A stretch of DNA of 64,000 nucleotides from Enterobacteriaceae bacterium 4M9. Its GTDB lineage: Bacteria > Pseudomonadota > Gammaproteobacteria > Enterobacterales > Enterobacteriaceae. The stretch's first letter is position 1, and every line of letters begins with the position of its first letter. The translations under genes were made by a program, and so were the position numbers. The stretch spans positions 868,001 to 932,000 of the forward strand of contig JAADJJ010000001.1 in the NCBI GenBank assembly GCA_010092695.1, in the 5' to 3' direction. Under the pieces are notes generated by a model. It was not told the DNA's origin. It searched no databases and saw only the letters and a list, made by a program, of their open reading frames with translations. Positions 1-7,308 of this stretch are shown one piece after another.

Positions 1-788
1 CAAGCCACGCAGTGCGCAAAATTTCCTTTACCGGCTCTACCGAAGTGGGCAAAACGCTGATGCGCAACGCGGCCGACACGGTGAAAAAAGTGTCTCTTGA
101 GCTTGGCGGTAACGCGCCCTATATCGTTTTTGACGATGCCGACCTTGATGCGGCGGTTGAAGGGGCGATTGCCAACAAATTCCGCAACGCCGGACAAGTG
201 TGCGTGAGCGTTAACCGCTTTTTTATTCAGGACGGGATTTATGACCGCTTCGTGAACCAGCTTGCCGAGGCGGTGAACCAGCTTAAGGTAGGCGACGGTA
301 CGCAAGAGGGCGTCGTTGTCGGGCCGTTGATTGAGCCTGCGGCGGTGAAAAAAGTGCAGCAGCACGTGGACGATGCGCTCAGTAAAGGCGCGCGCGTGCT
401 GGCGGGCGGTAAACCGCACGCGTTGGGCGGCAACTTCTGGCAGCCAACCGTACTGGCAGATGCCCGTGACGATATGCTGCTGGCCCAGGAAGAAACATTT
501 GGTCCTGTGGCGGCCTGCCTGCGCTTTAAAACGGAAGAGGAAGTTATTGAGCGCGCCAATGCGACGCCTTACGGGCTGGCAGCCTATTTTTATACGCAGA
601 ATTTGCAACGGGTGTTCCGTGTTGCGTCGCAGCTGGAAAGCGGCATGGTAGGCATCAACGCCTGCGCGGTTTCTACCGAACTGGCACCTTTTGGTGGTGT
701 GAAGGAATCAGGGTTGGGGCGCGAAGGTTCGGTGCTGGGGCTTGAGGAGTTCCTTGAGGTGAAAACGTTACATCTCGGTGGGCTTTAG
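1..788 (+). CDS. NAD(P)-dependent succinate-semialdehyde dehydrogenase, C-terminal part (cut by window edge)
   Basis: Only the last ~262 residues are present. The reading frame is open from base 3 (S-H-A-V-R-K), so the gene starts before the window. The protein belongs to the aldehyde dehydrogenase superfamily, which oxidises an aldehyde to its acid with NAD(P). Visible motifs are FTGSTEVGK (cofactor loop), LELGGNAP with the general-base Glu, GQVCVSVNR with the catalytic Cys, ETFGPV, and the closing APFGGVKESGLGREGS. The pattern and C-terminus are closest to GabD-type succinate-semialdehyde dehydrogenases, which act at the end of GABA breakdown. The true substrate cannot be fixed from half a protein, so no symbol is given. 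It is followed on the same strand by yhcO. E. coli has no such gene next to yhcO, so this is a local difference in gene content. Confidence 0.85.
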   Translation, partial: SHAVRKISFTGSTEVGKTLMRNAADTVKKVSLELGGNAPYIVFDDADLDAAVEGAIANKFRNAGQVCVSVNRFFIQDGIYDRFVNQLAEAVNQLKVGDGTQEGVVVGPLIEPAAVKKVQQHVDDALSKGARVLAGGKPHALGGNFWQPTVLADARDDMLLAQEETFGPVAACLRFKTEEEVIERANATPYGLAAYFYTQNLQRVFRVASQLESGMVGINACAVSTELAPFGGVKESGLGREGSVLGLEEFLEVKTLHLGGL

Positions 789-828
789 TATCAGGGGGCG
801 TTCCAGCCCCGTCACAGAGCGGCTGTTC

Positions 829-1107
829 ATGAATATATCGACCTTCGACTTTCAGCATATTGCATCAAAAGAGGATTTTTACCGTGCCTTTTCCGGGGCG
901 TTTGGGCTGGCACATCGCACTATCCGCGATCTGGATACGCTCTGGGATGTGGTGATGAGTGGGGGCATACCGCTGCCGCAGGAAATCGTTTTTACCCATC
1001 TCTCAGAGCCTGCGCGCAGACGTTTTGGCGCGCTGATTCTGCTGTTTGAAGAGGCGGAGGAAGAGCTGGAAGGGCAGTTGCGCTTTAACGTATCTGAAAA
1101 GCCATAA
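829..1107 (+). CDS. yhcO: Barstar-family small protein YhcO
   Basis: A 92-residue cytoplasmic protein. Residues such as FDFQHIASKEDFYRAF, RDLDTLWDVV and RRFGALILLFEEAEEELEG match YhcO of E. coli, a barstar (PF01337) family member. Barstar inhibits the RNase barnase, but no cognate RNase is known for YhcO and none is seen here. I chose the ATG at 829 because it gives the family N-terminus (MNISTFDF). The longer in-frame start at 778 overlaps the upstream dehydrogenase gene and adds 17 residues not expected in the family. The stop codon lies inside the A-run of the terminator that serves the converging yhcN paralogue. The function in vivo is unknown. Confidence 0.85.
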   Translation: MNISTFDFQHIASKEDFYRAFSGAFGLAHRTIRDLDTLWDVVMSGGIPLPQEIVFTHLSEPARRRFGALILLFEEAEEELEGQLRFNVSEKP

Positions 1108-1131
1108 AAAAGCCCCCGCATCCGCGGGGGC
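1105..1131 (-). terminator. Rho-independent terminator of the yhcN paralogue
   Basis: Read on the minus strand, an 8-bp GC stem (GCCCCCGC / GCGGGGGC at 1112-1131, 4-nt loop) is followed by six or seven U. It lies just downstream of the minus-strand gene ending at 1159 and touches the stop codon of yhcO. On the plus strand there is no U-tract. Confidence 0.85.
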
Positions 1132-1158
1132 AAGTCGTCAGTTAACGACGACGAGGGA

Positions 1159-1425
1159 TTATTTGTACAGTTCTGCTGTGGCATGCCAGCTGCCGCCGGT
1201 ACGTGCTTCAATAACACGGTAAGCCGAGGCACCTTCTTTCTCCGCTTTTTTACTCAGTTCTTGCTGCATATCCATCGGCGCACTGCCAACCTGAGACACA
1301 GAAATGCTGCCCATTGATTGCAGGTTTTGCGCTTCTGTTGCACTGACCTGATGCGCTGCCGCGCTGGCACCAAAAGACATCACAGAAGCGAGACCGAAAG
1401 CGGCGAGAGTTGCGATAGTTTTCAT
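1159..1425 (-). CDS. YhcN/BhsA-family (DUF1471) secreted small protein, paralogue 2
   Basis: An 88-residue protein with a cleavable signal peptide (Lys3, hydrophobic core, likely cut after ...GASA). The mature part is a DUF1471 (YdgH/BhsA/McbA) domain ending in the family tail SWHATAELYK. Members are small periplasmic or outer-membrane-associated proteins linked to stress and biofilm behaviour. E. coli YhcN is linked to acid and peroxide stress. The start at 1425 has AAGGAAT as ribosome-binding site. It lies 118 bp downstream of a second, closely similar gene on the same strand, and no terminator separates them, so both may be co-transcribed. Mature parts share long identical stretches (for example PMDMQQELSKKA), pointing to local duplication. 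Confidence 0.88.
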   Translation of the reverse strand: MKTIATLAAFGLASVMSFGASAAAHQVSATEAQNLQSMGSISVSQVGSAPMDMQQELSKKAEKEGASAYRVIEARTGGSWHATAELYK

Positions 1426-1543
1426 ATGGTTATTCCTTTTTTTAATGCCCGGTGGCGGTCAGGGCTAAAAAGCGATTTTTGTTTATGAGGCCACCGGAAC
1501 AAATAATGACTGCACCAGAGAGTTTTTTTCTGCCGTAAGGCAA

Positions 1544-1807
1544 TTATTTGTACAGTTCAGCCGTGGCGTGCCAGGAGTCGCCAGTACGTGCTTCAACAAC
1601 GCGATAAGCAGAAGCGCCCGCTTTGTCGGCTTTTTTACTCAGTTCCTGCTGCATATCCATCGGTGCGCCGCCTACTTCACTCACGGAAATGGAACCCATT
1701 TCCTGGCGACCCTGCGCTTGCTCGGCGTTAATGGAGGTTGCTGCAAAAGCGCCAAATGACAGCACAGACATCAGGCTTAAAGCGGTAACGGTAGTTTTAA
1801 TGTTCAT
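1544..1807 (-). CDS. yhcN: YhcN, DUF1471 secreted stress-related small protein
   Basis: An 87-residue exported protein. The signal peptide MNIKTTVTALSLMSVLSFGAFA is close to that of E. coli YhcN, so this copy is taken as the orthologue and the copy at 1159-1425 as the paralogue. The mature DUF1471 domain carries the conserved GSISV, PMDMQQELSKKAD, ASAYRVVEARTGDSWHATAELYK. The ATG at 1807 is preferred over an in-frame GTG at 1816 because GAGGTG lies 6-8 bases before it. A perfect CRP palindrome sits at 1858-1873, about 50 bp upstream, so cAMP-CRP control is likely. It lies beside argR as in E. coli. Confidence 0.88.
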   Translation of the reverse strand: MNIKTTVTALSLMSVLSFGAFAATSINAEQAQGRQEMGSISVSEVGGAPMDMQQELSKKADKAGASAYRVVEARTGDSWHATAELYK

Positions 1808-1857
1808 GGTATTCACCTCGTCGTATTCTTTTATGTTTGTTTGTTCGGGTCTTGTAG

Positions 1858-1873
1858 TGTGACCCTCATCACA
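1858..1873 (-). promoter_or_regulatory. CRP-binding site upstream of yhcN
   Basis: TGTGA-N6-TCACA, a perfect match to both half-sites of the CRP consensus. On the minus strand, a -10-like CATAAA (1835-1830) would put the site near -42, as in a class II CRP-activated promoter. A second -10-like hexamer, TATACT (1885-1880), would instead put CRP just downstream of the start and make it a repressor. Which is used is inference. Confidence 0.7.
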
Positions 1874-2090
1874 AAATCAAGTATACACTAATAACGAATG
1901 AAATTAATACCTCACAAATTATACCCAATGAAACTTTGTTCTTTGGGAATGATTTTTTTATTCCACCTGGTTATTAAAACGTGGTTTTTATTGCTGTAAT
2001 TAAATTATTTTCCATTAAAATCATATGGATACAAAAATTGAACAAATTGTGCGTTTGGTTGAGAAGCAAAAAATAAGGCTACTCTCACGC

Positions 2091-2160
2091 TGAGGAGCTG
2101 AGGAGCTGAGGAGCTGAGGAGCTGAGGAGCTGAGGAGCTGAGGAGCTGAGGAGCTGAGGA
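2091..2160. repeat. 8-bp tandem repeat (VNTR), 8.75 copies
   Basis: The unit TGAGGAGC is repeated eight times without a mismatch, followed by a partial TGAGGA. It lies in the 463-bp gap between argR and yhcN, downstream of the argR terminator and ~285 bp before yhcN. Perfect copies suggest recent slippage expansion. No coding frame spans it. The rest of the gap (1874-2090) is AT-rich with no recognisable feature. Confidence 0.95.
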
Positions 2161-2238
2161 ACCAGGAAAGCGAGAGGTTGAGACGTTAAAGAAGGGAGGT
2201 TCTGGCGTGAAAGGGGCGTGACGCTATCAATCATAGAC

Positions 2239-2265
2239 ATAAAGGCACCGCCCTTGCGGGCGGCG
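2239..2265 (-). terminator. Probable terminator of argR
   Basis: On the minus strand, CCGCCC-GCAA-GGGCGG forms a 6-bp GC stem (2248-2263) followed by a weak U-rich TGCCTTTATG. It starts 8 bases after the argR stop codon. Confidence 0.6.
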
Positions 2266-2270
2266 GGAGA

Positions 2271-2741
2271 TCACAGTTCCTGTTCGAACAGCACCAGAAT
2301 GGCTTCGTAAAGCTGTTGAACCGTGAAGTTGCGCGAAGGCGTGGTAAATATGGTGTCATCACCGGCAATAGTACCCAAAATACCCTCAGCCTTGCCAAGG
2401 GAGTCCAGCAGGCGGGCAATCAGCTGTGCAGCTCCGGGGCTGGTGTGGATGACGACGACGGCTGCGTTGTAATCAATATCCAGTACCAGGTTTTTAAGCG
2501 GGCTGGACGTTGTCGGAACGCCGAGTTCAACCGGCAGGCAGTACACCATTTCCATTTTCGCGTTACGCGTGCGTACAGCGCCAAATTTGGTCAGCATACG
2601 AGAGACTTTCGACTGATTAATATTGTCAAAGCCCTGCTCCTGCAACGCCTGAACAATTTCACCCTGGGAGCTGAATTTTTCTTCTTTAAGCAGCGCCTTG
2701 AACGCTTTCACCAATTCTTCTTGCTTTGAGGAACTTCGCAT
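2271..2741 (-). CDS. argR: Arginine repressor ArgR
   Basis: A 156-residue DNA-binding protein, the usual length. ArgR hexamers bind ARG boxes with L-arginine as co-repressor, repress arginine biosynthesis, and assist XerCD recombination at cer sites. Residues 1-75 form the winged helix (SSKQEELVKAFKALLKEE, INQSKVSRMLTKFGAVRTRN). The C-terminal domain carries GTIAGDDTIF with the paired Asp residues that bind arginine in this family. It is transcribed away from mdh, with 505 bp between them. ARG-box half-sites directly upstream indicate autoregulation. Confidence 0.97.
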   Translation of the reverse strand: MRSSSKQEELVKAFKALLKEEKFSSQGEIVQALQEQGFDNINQSKVSRMLTKFGAVRTRNAKMEMVYCLPVELGVPTTSSPLKNLVLDIDYNAAVVVIHTSPGAAQLIARLLDSLGKAEGILGTIAGDDTIFTTPSRNFTVQQLYEAILVLFEQEL

Positions 2742-2776
2742 AGGTAGTTACCTGTTAAACGGCATACGCCACATTA

Positions 2777-2806
2777 TTATGCATTTAGATGCATTTTTAT
2801 GCAAAT
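2777..2806. promoter_or_regulatory. ARG boxes (ArgR operator) before argR
   Basis: Three near-palindromic ATGCAT / ATGCAA half-sites are spaced by 4-5 AT bases. The pairs resemble the 18-bp ARG-box consensus (wnTGAATwwwwATTCAnw) with C in place of A. They lie 36-65 bp upstream of the argR start, where an autoregulatory operator is expected. The middle half-site is shared, so this reads as two overlapping boxes. Confidence 0.6.
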
Positions 2807-3246
2807 CTGACCCGAAAAGCGGGGCGAATTCAGGAGAAAGCGCGGGATTTTAGCAAAAGTTGCCGTTAATAAACACGCTACGGTGGCCTGAGAAGGTTCC
2901 TGAAAGTGCCAGATATACTTTTTCCGTTAGTGAGTGTAGCTGTTTGCGGCCCTTGCAAGTAAGAAATGTGGCTGCGATCAAAGTTAACAAAATGTTATGG
3001 AAATGAGGTTGTTTTGCCAGCCGCTGCGGGTGTAATGTAGCCACCATCACCCGCCTGTTTTTCAGGCAAGCAGTGTGGTGAGCGCTGATTTTCACGCCAG
3101 GATGAGAGCAGGATTGCAGCTAAGTTATTGCGTTGTTTCGCATTACAGGTTTGCAAGGATTGTAATTACCTGCTTCGTAGATTATGGTCGCCCGCCACAG
3201 CCAGAAATACCGGCAAGACTTAGCTAACCATAATAAGGAGTTTAGG

Positions 3247-4185
3247 ATGAAAGTTGCAGTCCTCGGCGCAGCTGGCGGTATTGGCCAGGCGCTGGCCCTT
3301 CTCTTAAAGACCCAGCTGCCCTCAGGTTCAGAACTCTCCCTCTATGATATCGCTCCCGTAACGCCCGGTGTTGCAGTGGATCTGAGCCACATCCCGACCG
3401 ATGTGAAAGTAAAAGGTTTTTCCGGCGAAGATGCGACGCCTGCGCTGCACGGTGCCGACGTGGTGCTGATTTCGGCAGGTGTTGCCCGTAAGCCGGGTAT
3501 GGATCGCTCTGACCTGTTTAACGTCAACGCGGGTATCGTTAAAAATCTGATTGAGCAGGTTGCCAAAACCTGTCCTAAAGCCTGTATTGGCGTTATCACG
3601 AACCCGGTGAACACCACGGTTGCGATTGCAGCAGAAGTGCTGAAAAAAGCAGGCGTGTATGACAAGAACAAACTGTTCGGCGTCACAACGCTGGATATTA
3701 TCCGCTCTAACACCTTTGTTGCCGAGCTTAAAGGCAAGAAGGCGACCGAGCTGGAAGTGCCGGTTATCGGTGGCCACTCTGGCGTGACCATTCTGCCGCT
3801 GCTCTCGCAGATCCCGGGCGTGAGCTTTAGCGAGCAGGAAGTGGCTGACTTGACCAAACGTATCCAGAACGCGGGTACAGAAGTGGTGGAAGCAAAAGCC
3901 GGTGGCGGTTCTGCAACCTTGTCTATGGGCCAGGCTGCGGCACGCTTTGGTCTTTCTCTGGTGCGTGCGTTGCAGGGCGAACAGGGCGTGGTGGAATGCG
4001 CCTACGTTGAAGGCGATGGTCAATACGCTCGCTTCTTCTCCCAGCCGCTGCTGCTGGGTAAAGACGGCGTGGCTGAGCGTCGCGACATCGGTAAGCTGAG
4101 CGCGTTTGAAGAAAAAGCGCTGACAGAGATGCTTGATACCCTGAAAAAAGATATCGCGCTGGGCGAAGAGTTTGTTGCCAGATAA
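3247..4185 (+). CDS. mdh: Malate dehydrogenase
   Basis: A 312-residue cytoplasmic enzyme that interconverts malate and oxaloacetate with NAD in the TCA cycle. The N-terminal Rossmann motif is GAAGGIGQ. The NPVNTTVAIAAEVLKKAG segment and the catalytic His in VIGGHSGVTILPL are present. ATG at 3247 is preceded by AAGGAG and gives the exact E. coli length. An upstream in-frame ATG at 3184 would add 21 unrelated residues. The 505-bp argR-mdh gap holds the ARG boxes and, at ~2982-2997, an AT-rich GTTAACAAAATGTTA that could bind ArcA, which represses mdh in E. coli (inference). Confidence 0.98.
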   Translation: MKVAVLGAAGGIGQALALLLKTQLPSGSELSLYDIAPVTPGVAVDLSHIPTDVKVKGFSGEDATPALHGADVVLISAGVARKPGMDRSDLFNVNAGIVKNLIEQVAKTCPKACIGVITNPVNTTVAIAAEVLKKAGVYDKNKLFGVTTLDIIRSNTFVAELKGKKATELEVPVIGGHSGVTILPLLSQIPGVSFSEQEVADLTKRIQNAGTEVVEAKAGGGSATLSMGQAAARFGLSLVRALQGEQGVVECAYVEGDGQYARFFSQPLLLGKDGVAERRDIGKLSAFEEKALTEMLDTLKKDIALGEEFVAR

Positions 4186-4204
4186 TTGCACAATGTTCTG
4201 AAGC

Positions 4205-4233
4205 CAAAAGCCGGAACCTGCGTTCCGGCTTTT
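4205..4233 (+). terminator. mdh terminator
   Basis: AAAAGCCGGAA / TTCCGGCTTTT stem with CCTGCG loop and a U-rich end, 20 bases after the mdh stop. The A-run on the other side makes it potentially bidirectional. Confidence 0.88.
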
Positions 4234-4359
4234 CTGTTTCTGGTGGTCGTGATGAGCGAAACGTGCGTGCCGTGGGTTTTCACGGTGCTCTGCGGGTAAG
4301 CACGCCTGCACCGTCTTCTTTTTGCTGCACAAGAACACTGGCTACCAGAAGCGTGCGGT

Positions 4360-4595
4360 GACGAGTCCTGATACAGGTTGACCGTTTCTGCCTGTAAAAC
4401 GCCTGATGAACATCATCGGGCGTTGTGTCTTTCAGGACCAGTGTGGCCTTTCATGCTTATAAATTGCCACTGACTCTTTTACCTTCTTGCGGGCCTGCAC
4501 CGGGCAGGAGTGTAACAACTCATTTCATTTTTCAGGATACCGTTTATCCGCTCTGCCAGTGCGTTCTGGTAATAGTCATACCCGCCCGTCAGCGA
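4360..4595 (-). pseudogene. Decayed IS3-family transposase (OrfB C-terminal remnant)
   Basis: Translating the minus strand in successive frames gives SLTGGYDYYQNALAERINGI then LKNE, then after a frame change QARKKVKESVAIYKHERPHW, then after another change LKDTTPDDVHQAFYRQK. These are the typical last ~80 residues of an IS3-group OrfB (DDE integrase), including the AERINGILK segment near the catalytic Glu and the ERPH..LK..TPD.VH signature. At least two frameshifts and a stop break it. The rest of the element and its terminal repeats are not seen. It fills most of the 508-bp mdh-degS gap, so an old insertion has eroded there. Confidence 0.75.
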
Positions 4596-4654
4596 ACTCG
4601 TTCTCCCGATTTAAGCCAGGAACATCTCAAGGCTATTGGACGAGGCTCGGGCAA

Positions 4655-4683
4655 TAAAAAAGGCCGCTTGCGCGGCCTTTTTC
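4655..4683 (-). terminator. degS terminator (bidirectional)
   Basis: AAAAAAGGCCGC-TTGC-GCGGCCTTTTTT perfect hairpin with U-runs on both strands, placed 11 bases after the minus-strand degS stop codon. Confidence 0.9.
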
Positions 4684-4693
4684 AGGGAACCCC

Positions 4694-5758
4694 TCAGCTA
4701 CTGAATTCGTATTCCTGAATGGTGACCTGGAACGTCATCTTGCTGTCTTCACGCATCACTTCAACCGGGATAACCGAACCGGGGCGAATTTCAGCAACCT
4801 GGTCCATCGTCTCAAGCACAGAAATTGCCGGTTTGTTATTAACCGAGACAATCACGTCGTTGGCCTGAATGCCTGCGCGTGCAGCTGGACCATCCTGGGC
4901 GACTTCATTGACAATAATGCCCTGAATCTGGTCGATACCCGCGCCGGGACCATGGATTGATGGGCTATCACGTCCGGTAATACCGATATAGCCTCGAATT
5001 ACGCGGCCATCGCGAATGAGCTTGTCCATGATTTTGGTGGCAAGCTGCATCGGAATGGCGAAGCCCAGCCCTTCTGGCGTTTCGCCATCGTTACTCTGAT
5101 CGAAGGAAAGCGTGTTAATCCCCATCAATTCACCCAGCGAGTTCACCAGCGCACCACCAGAGTTGCCGCGGTTGATGGAGGCATCGGTTTGCAGGAAGTT
5201 CTGCCGCCCTGAAGGGTTCAGCCCCACGCGGCCCGTGGCGCTGATAATGCCCTGGGTAATAGTCTGGCCGAGGTTATAGGGGTTGCCGATGGCCAGCACC
5301 ACGTCGCCAATGTGCGGTGTGCGTTTGGCGTTAATGGGAATGACGGGCAGGTTTGTGGCGTTAATTTTTAGTACGGCCAGGTCAGTGAGCGCATCAGAGC
5401 CAACCAGTAGGGCTTCAAAAATGCGCCCGTCCTGCAAGGCAACAATTATCTGGTCCGCATCGTTGATAACGTGCTTGTTGGTAACGATATAGCCGCGGTC
5501 GTCCATGATAACGCCGGAGCCAAGCGTACGAATTTCCAGCTGGTTGCGAGATGAGGTGTTTACGCCACGGTTATAGACGTTTACCACGGCAGGCGCCGCG
5601 CGGCGAACCGCCAGGTTGTAGCTTACCGGCGTTTCATCTGCGCTGTAACTTTGCGGCACGGCAAACGGACTCTGCTGGCGCAGAGAAGGGACAAAGGCCA
5701 GCAGCAGCCCCGCAACAATCAATCCGACGATAAGCGGACGTAACAGTTTCAGAAGCAT
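4694..5758 (-). CDS. degS: DegS, inner-membrane site-1 protease of the sigma-E pathway
   Basis: A 354-residue serine protease (355 in E. coli). It is anchored by an uncleaved N-terminal segment (~residues 4-24) and faces the periplasm. It senses misfolded outer-membrane-protein C-termini with its PDZ domain and makes the first cut in RseA, releasing sigma-E. The trypsin-like domain shows His in TNKHVIND, Asp in TDLAVLKI, and Ser in INRGNSGGALVN. A single PDZ domain follows from about residue 255. It lies downstream of degQ on the same strand with an 86-bp gap containing a strong hairpin, so it may have its own promoter. Confidence 0.97.
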   Translation of the reverse strand: MLLKLLRPLIVGLIVAGLLLAFVPSLRQQSPFAVPQSYSADETPVSYNLAVRRAAPAVVNVYNRGVNTSSRNQLEIRTLGSGVIMDDRGYIVTNKHVINDADQIIVALQDGRIFEALLVGSDALTDLAVLKINATNLPVIPINAKRTPHIGDVVLAIGNPYNLGQTITQGIISATGRVGLNPSGRQNFLQTDASINRGNSGGALVNSLGELMGINTLSFDQSNDGETPEGLGFAIPMQLATKIMDKLIRDGRVIRGYIGITGRDSPSIHGPGAGIDQIQGIIVNEVAQDGPAARAGIQANDVIVSVNNKPAISVLETMDQVAEIRPGSVIPVEVMREDSKMTFQVTIQEYEFSS

Positions 5759-5804
5759 GGATACGAAATGACCAAATGGGAGAACGCAGGCAGAATAGCA
5801 TGAG

Positions 5805-5837
5805 TTCAGCGGACATCACATGTGGATGTCCGCTGAA
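5805..5837. other. Strong hairpin between degQ and degS
   Basis: A 13-bp perfect stem (TTCAGCGGACATC paired with GATGTCCGCTGAA, 7-base loop). It begins 7 bases after the degQ stop codon. It lacks a U-tract in the degQ direction and has a short TTTT only on the opposite strand. It may stabilise the degQ mRNA end or act as a weak or Rho-assisted stop. Confidence 0.6.
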
Positions 5838-5844
5838 TTTTACG

Positions 5845-7218
5845 TTAACGCAGCAGCAGATAAAGGTTTTCCGAGCCACGGATCACATTCAGTGCAATAA
5901 GATCCGGTTTGGATTCCAGCTTTTTACGTAGCTCAGCAATGCTGCGCACGCGCTCGCGGTTAACGCCAACAATCAGGTCACCTTTATGTAGCCCCGCCTG
6001 CGCCGCCGTACTGCCCTGCGCCACGGCATCCGCTTTAATGCCCTGAGTGCCGTCTTTTAACTGCCCATCGCTCAGCGTGGCGCCCTTCAGTGCCGGAATA
6101 ATAAGTTCTGCGCTGGAGGAGGATGAGGCGTTGTTATCCAGTGTCACCTCAACATCCATGGGTTTGCCATCACGCAGCAGACCCAGCTTCACTTTGGTGC
6201 CGGGTTCAGTGGTGGCAATGCGCGAGCGCAGTTCGGCAAAGCTACTGAGCGAGCGACCGTTAAGTGAGGTAATCACATCGCCTGCCTTAATACCCGCTTT
6301 GGCGGAGGCAGAGTTTGGCAGCACTTCGCTGACAAACGCGCCGCGCTGGGCGTCGAGATTAAATGCTTTGGCGATATCCGCGCTCATTTCGGTGCCGCGT
6401 ACGCCAAGCAGGCCGCGCTTCACCTCACCAAACTGGATAAGTTGTTTAGCCAGCGTTTGTGCCATGTTGGACGGAATGGCAAAGCCGATGCCCACGTTGC
6501 CACCGCCAGGAGCCAGAATAGCGGTATTGATACCGATAAGCTCGCCGTTGAGGTTAATCAGCGCGCCGCCAGAGTTGCCGCGGTTAATTGAGGCATCTGT
6601 CTGGATAAAGTTTTCCAGCCCTTCGAGATTGAGGCCGCTGCGACCCAGTGCGGAGATGATGCCGGAGGTGGCCGTCTGGCCCAGACCAAACGGGTTACCT
6701 ACAGCCACGGCAAAATCGCCAACGCGCAGTGTGTCGGAGTCGGCGAATTTGACTTCGGTGAGTTTTGTGGCGTTTTGCAGCTGCAGCAGGGCAATGTCGC
6801 TTTGCTCATCGCTGCCGATGAGTTTGGCGTCAAATTCTCGGCCATCGCCAAGTTGTACGGAGATTTTTTCGGCTTTGTTGATAACGTGATTGTTGGTCAG
6901 CACGTAGCCTTTTTCGGCGTTGATAATGACGCCGGAGCCTTGGCCTTCGAATTCACGGGGTTGTCCCTGGCCGAACTGCTCGCCAAAGAACTTTTTCAGC
7001 TCAGGTGGAATTTGCACATTTTGCGCCTGTGCAGCAGAGCCTTTCACTTTGACGCTGACGACCGCAGGCAGCACTTTTTCCAGCATGGGTGCCAGGCTTG
7101 GCATAGCGGGTTGGCCTGGAACCTCCTGTGGCAGTGCAGCGTGCACAGGTAAGGTTGCCGACAACGTCAATCCAATACTCAGCGCCAGCGCGCTGAAAAG
7201 CTGTGTGGGTTTATTCAT
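5845..7218 (-). CDS. degQ: DegQ, periplasmic serine endoprotease
   Basis: A 457-residue protein (455 in E. coli). It has a signal peptide, MNKPTQLFSALALSIGLTLS..., likely cut after VHA. The HtrA catalytic domain shows His in TNNHVINK, Asp in SDIALLQL and Ser in INRGNSGGALIN. Two PDZ domains follow (about residues 260-350 and 365-455). DegQ degrades and refolds unfolded periplasmic proteins and overlaps with DegP. The start at 7218 gives the known signal sequence. A longer frame begins 23 codons upstream but would precede the signal peptide with unrelated residues. The gene is separated from zapG by a terminator. Confidence 0.96.
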   Translation of the reverse strand: MNKPTQLFSALALSIGLTLSATLPVHAALPQEVPGQPAMPSLAPMLEKVLPAVVSVKVKGSAAQAQNVQIPPELKKFFGEQFGQGQPREFEGQGSGVIINAEKGYVLTNNHVINKAEKISVQLGDGREFDAKLIGSDEQSDIALLQLQNATKLTEVKFADSDTLRVGDFAVAVGNPFGLGQTATSGIISALGRSGLNLEGLENFIQTDASINRGNSGGALINLNGELIGINTAILAPGGGNVGIGFAIPSNMAQTLAKQLIQFGEVKRGLLGVRGTEMSADIAKAFNLDAQRGAFVSEVLPNSASAKAGIKAGDVITSLNGRSLSSFAELRSRIATTEPGTKVKLGLLRDGKPMDVEVTLDNNASSSSSAELIIPALKGATLSDGQLKDGTQGIKADAVAQGSTAAQAGLHKGDLIVGVNRERVRSIAELRKKLESKPDLIALNVIRGSENLYLLLR

Positions 7219-7266
7219 CGGTAAAATATCCCGTAACCTGGATTTAAGAACCTGCCGACCTGCGGC

Positions 7267-7296
7267 AGAGAAAAAATCGGGGCGCATGGCGCCCCG
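7267..7296 (-). terminator. zapG terminator
   Basis: On the minus strand, GGGGCGC-CAT-GCGCCCC is followed by GATTTTTTCTC, 13 bases after the zapG stop. It would limit read-through into degQ. Confidence 0.85.
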
Positions 7297-7308
7297 TTGA
7301 ACGGTGTA

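Noticed and set aside
2091..2160. Possible CRISPR-like array
   Set aside because: The 8-bp units are directly adjacent with no spacers, and no cas genes are present. It is a simple tandem repeat.
2850..3095. 81-codon minus-strand frame in the argR-mdh gap
   Set aside because: No ribosome-binding site, no signal peptide or domain, and it overlaps the presumed mdh control region.
3328..4338. Long minus-strand frame opposite mdh
   Set aside because: Shadow of the mdh coding frame. The His/Gln-rich composition is typical of antisense frames of highly expressed genes.
4400..4422. REP-like palindrome (CGCCTGATGA...TCATCGGGCG)
   Set aside because: It falls inside the IS3 transposase relic and is explained by its coding sequence.
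4425..4718. 97-codon plus-strand frame between mdh and degS
   Set aside because: It lies over the antisense of the IS3 relic and the degS terminator, and its residues match no family I know.
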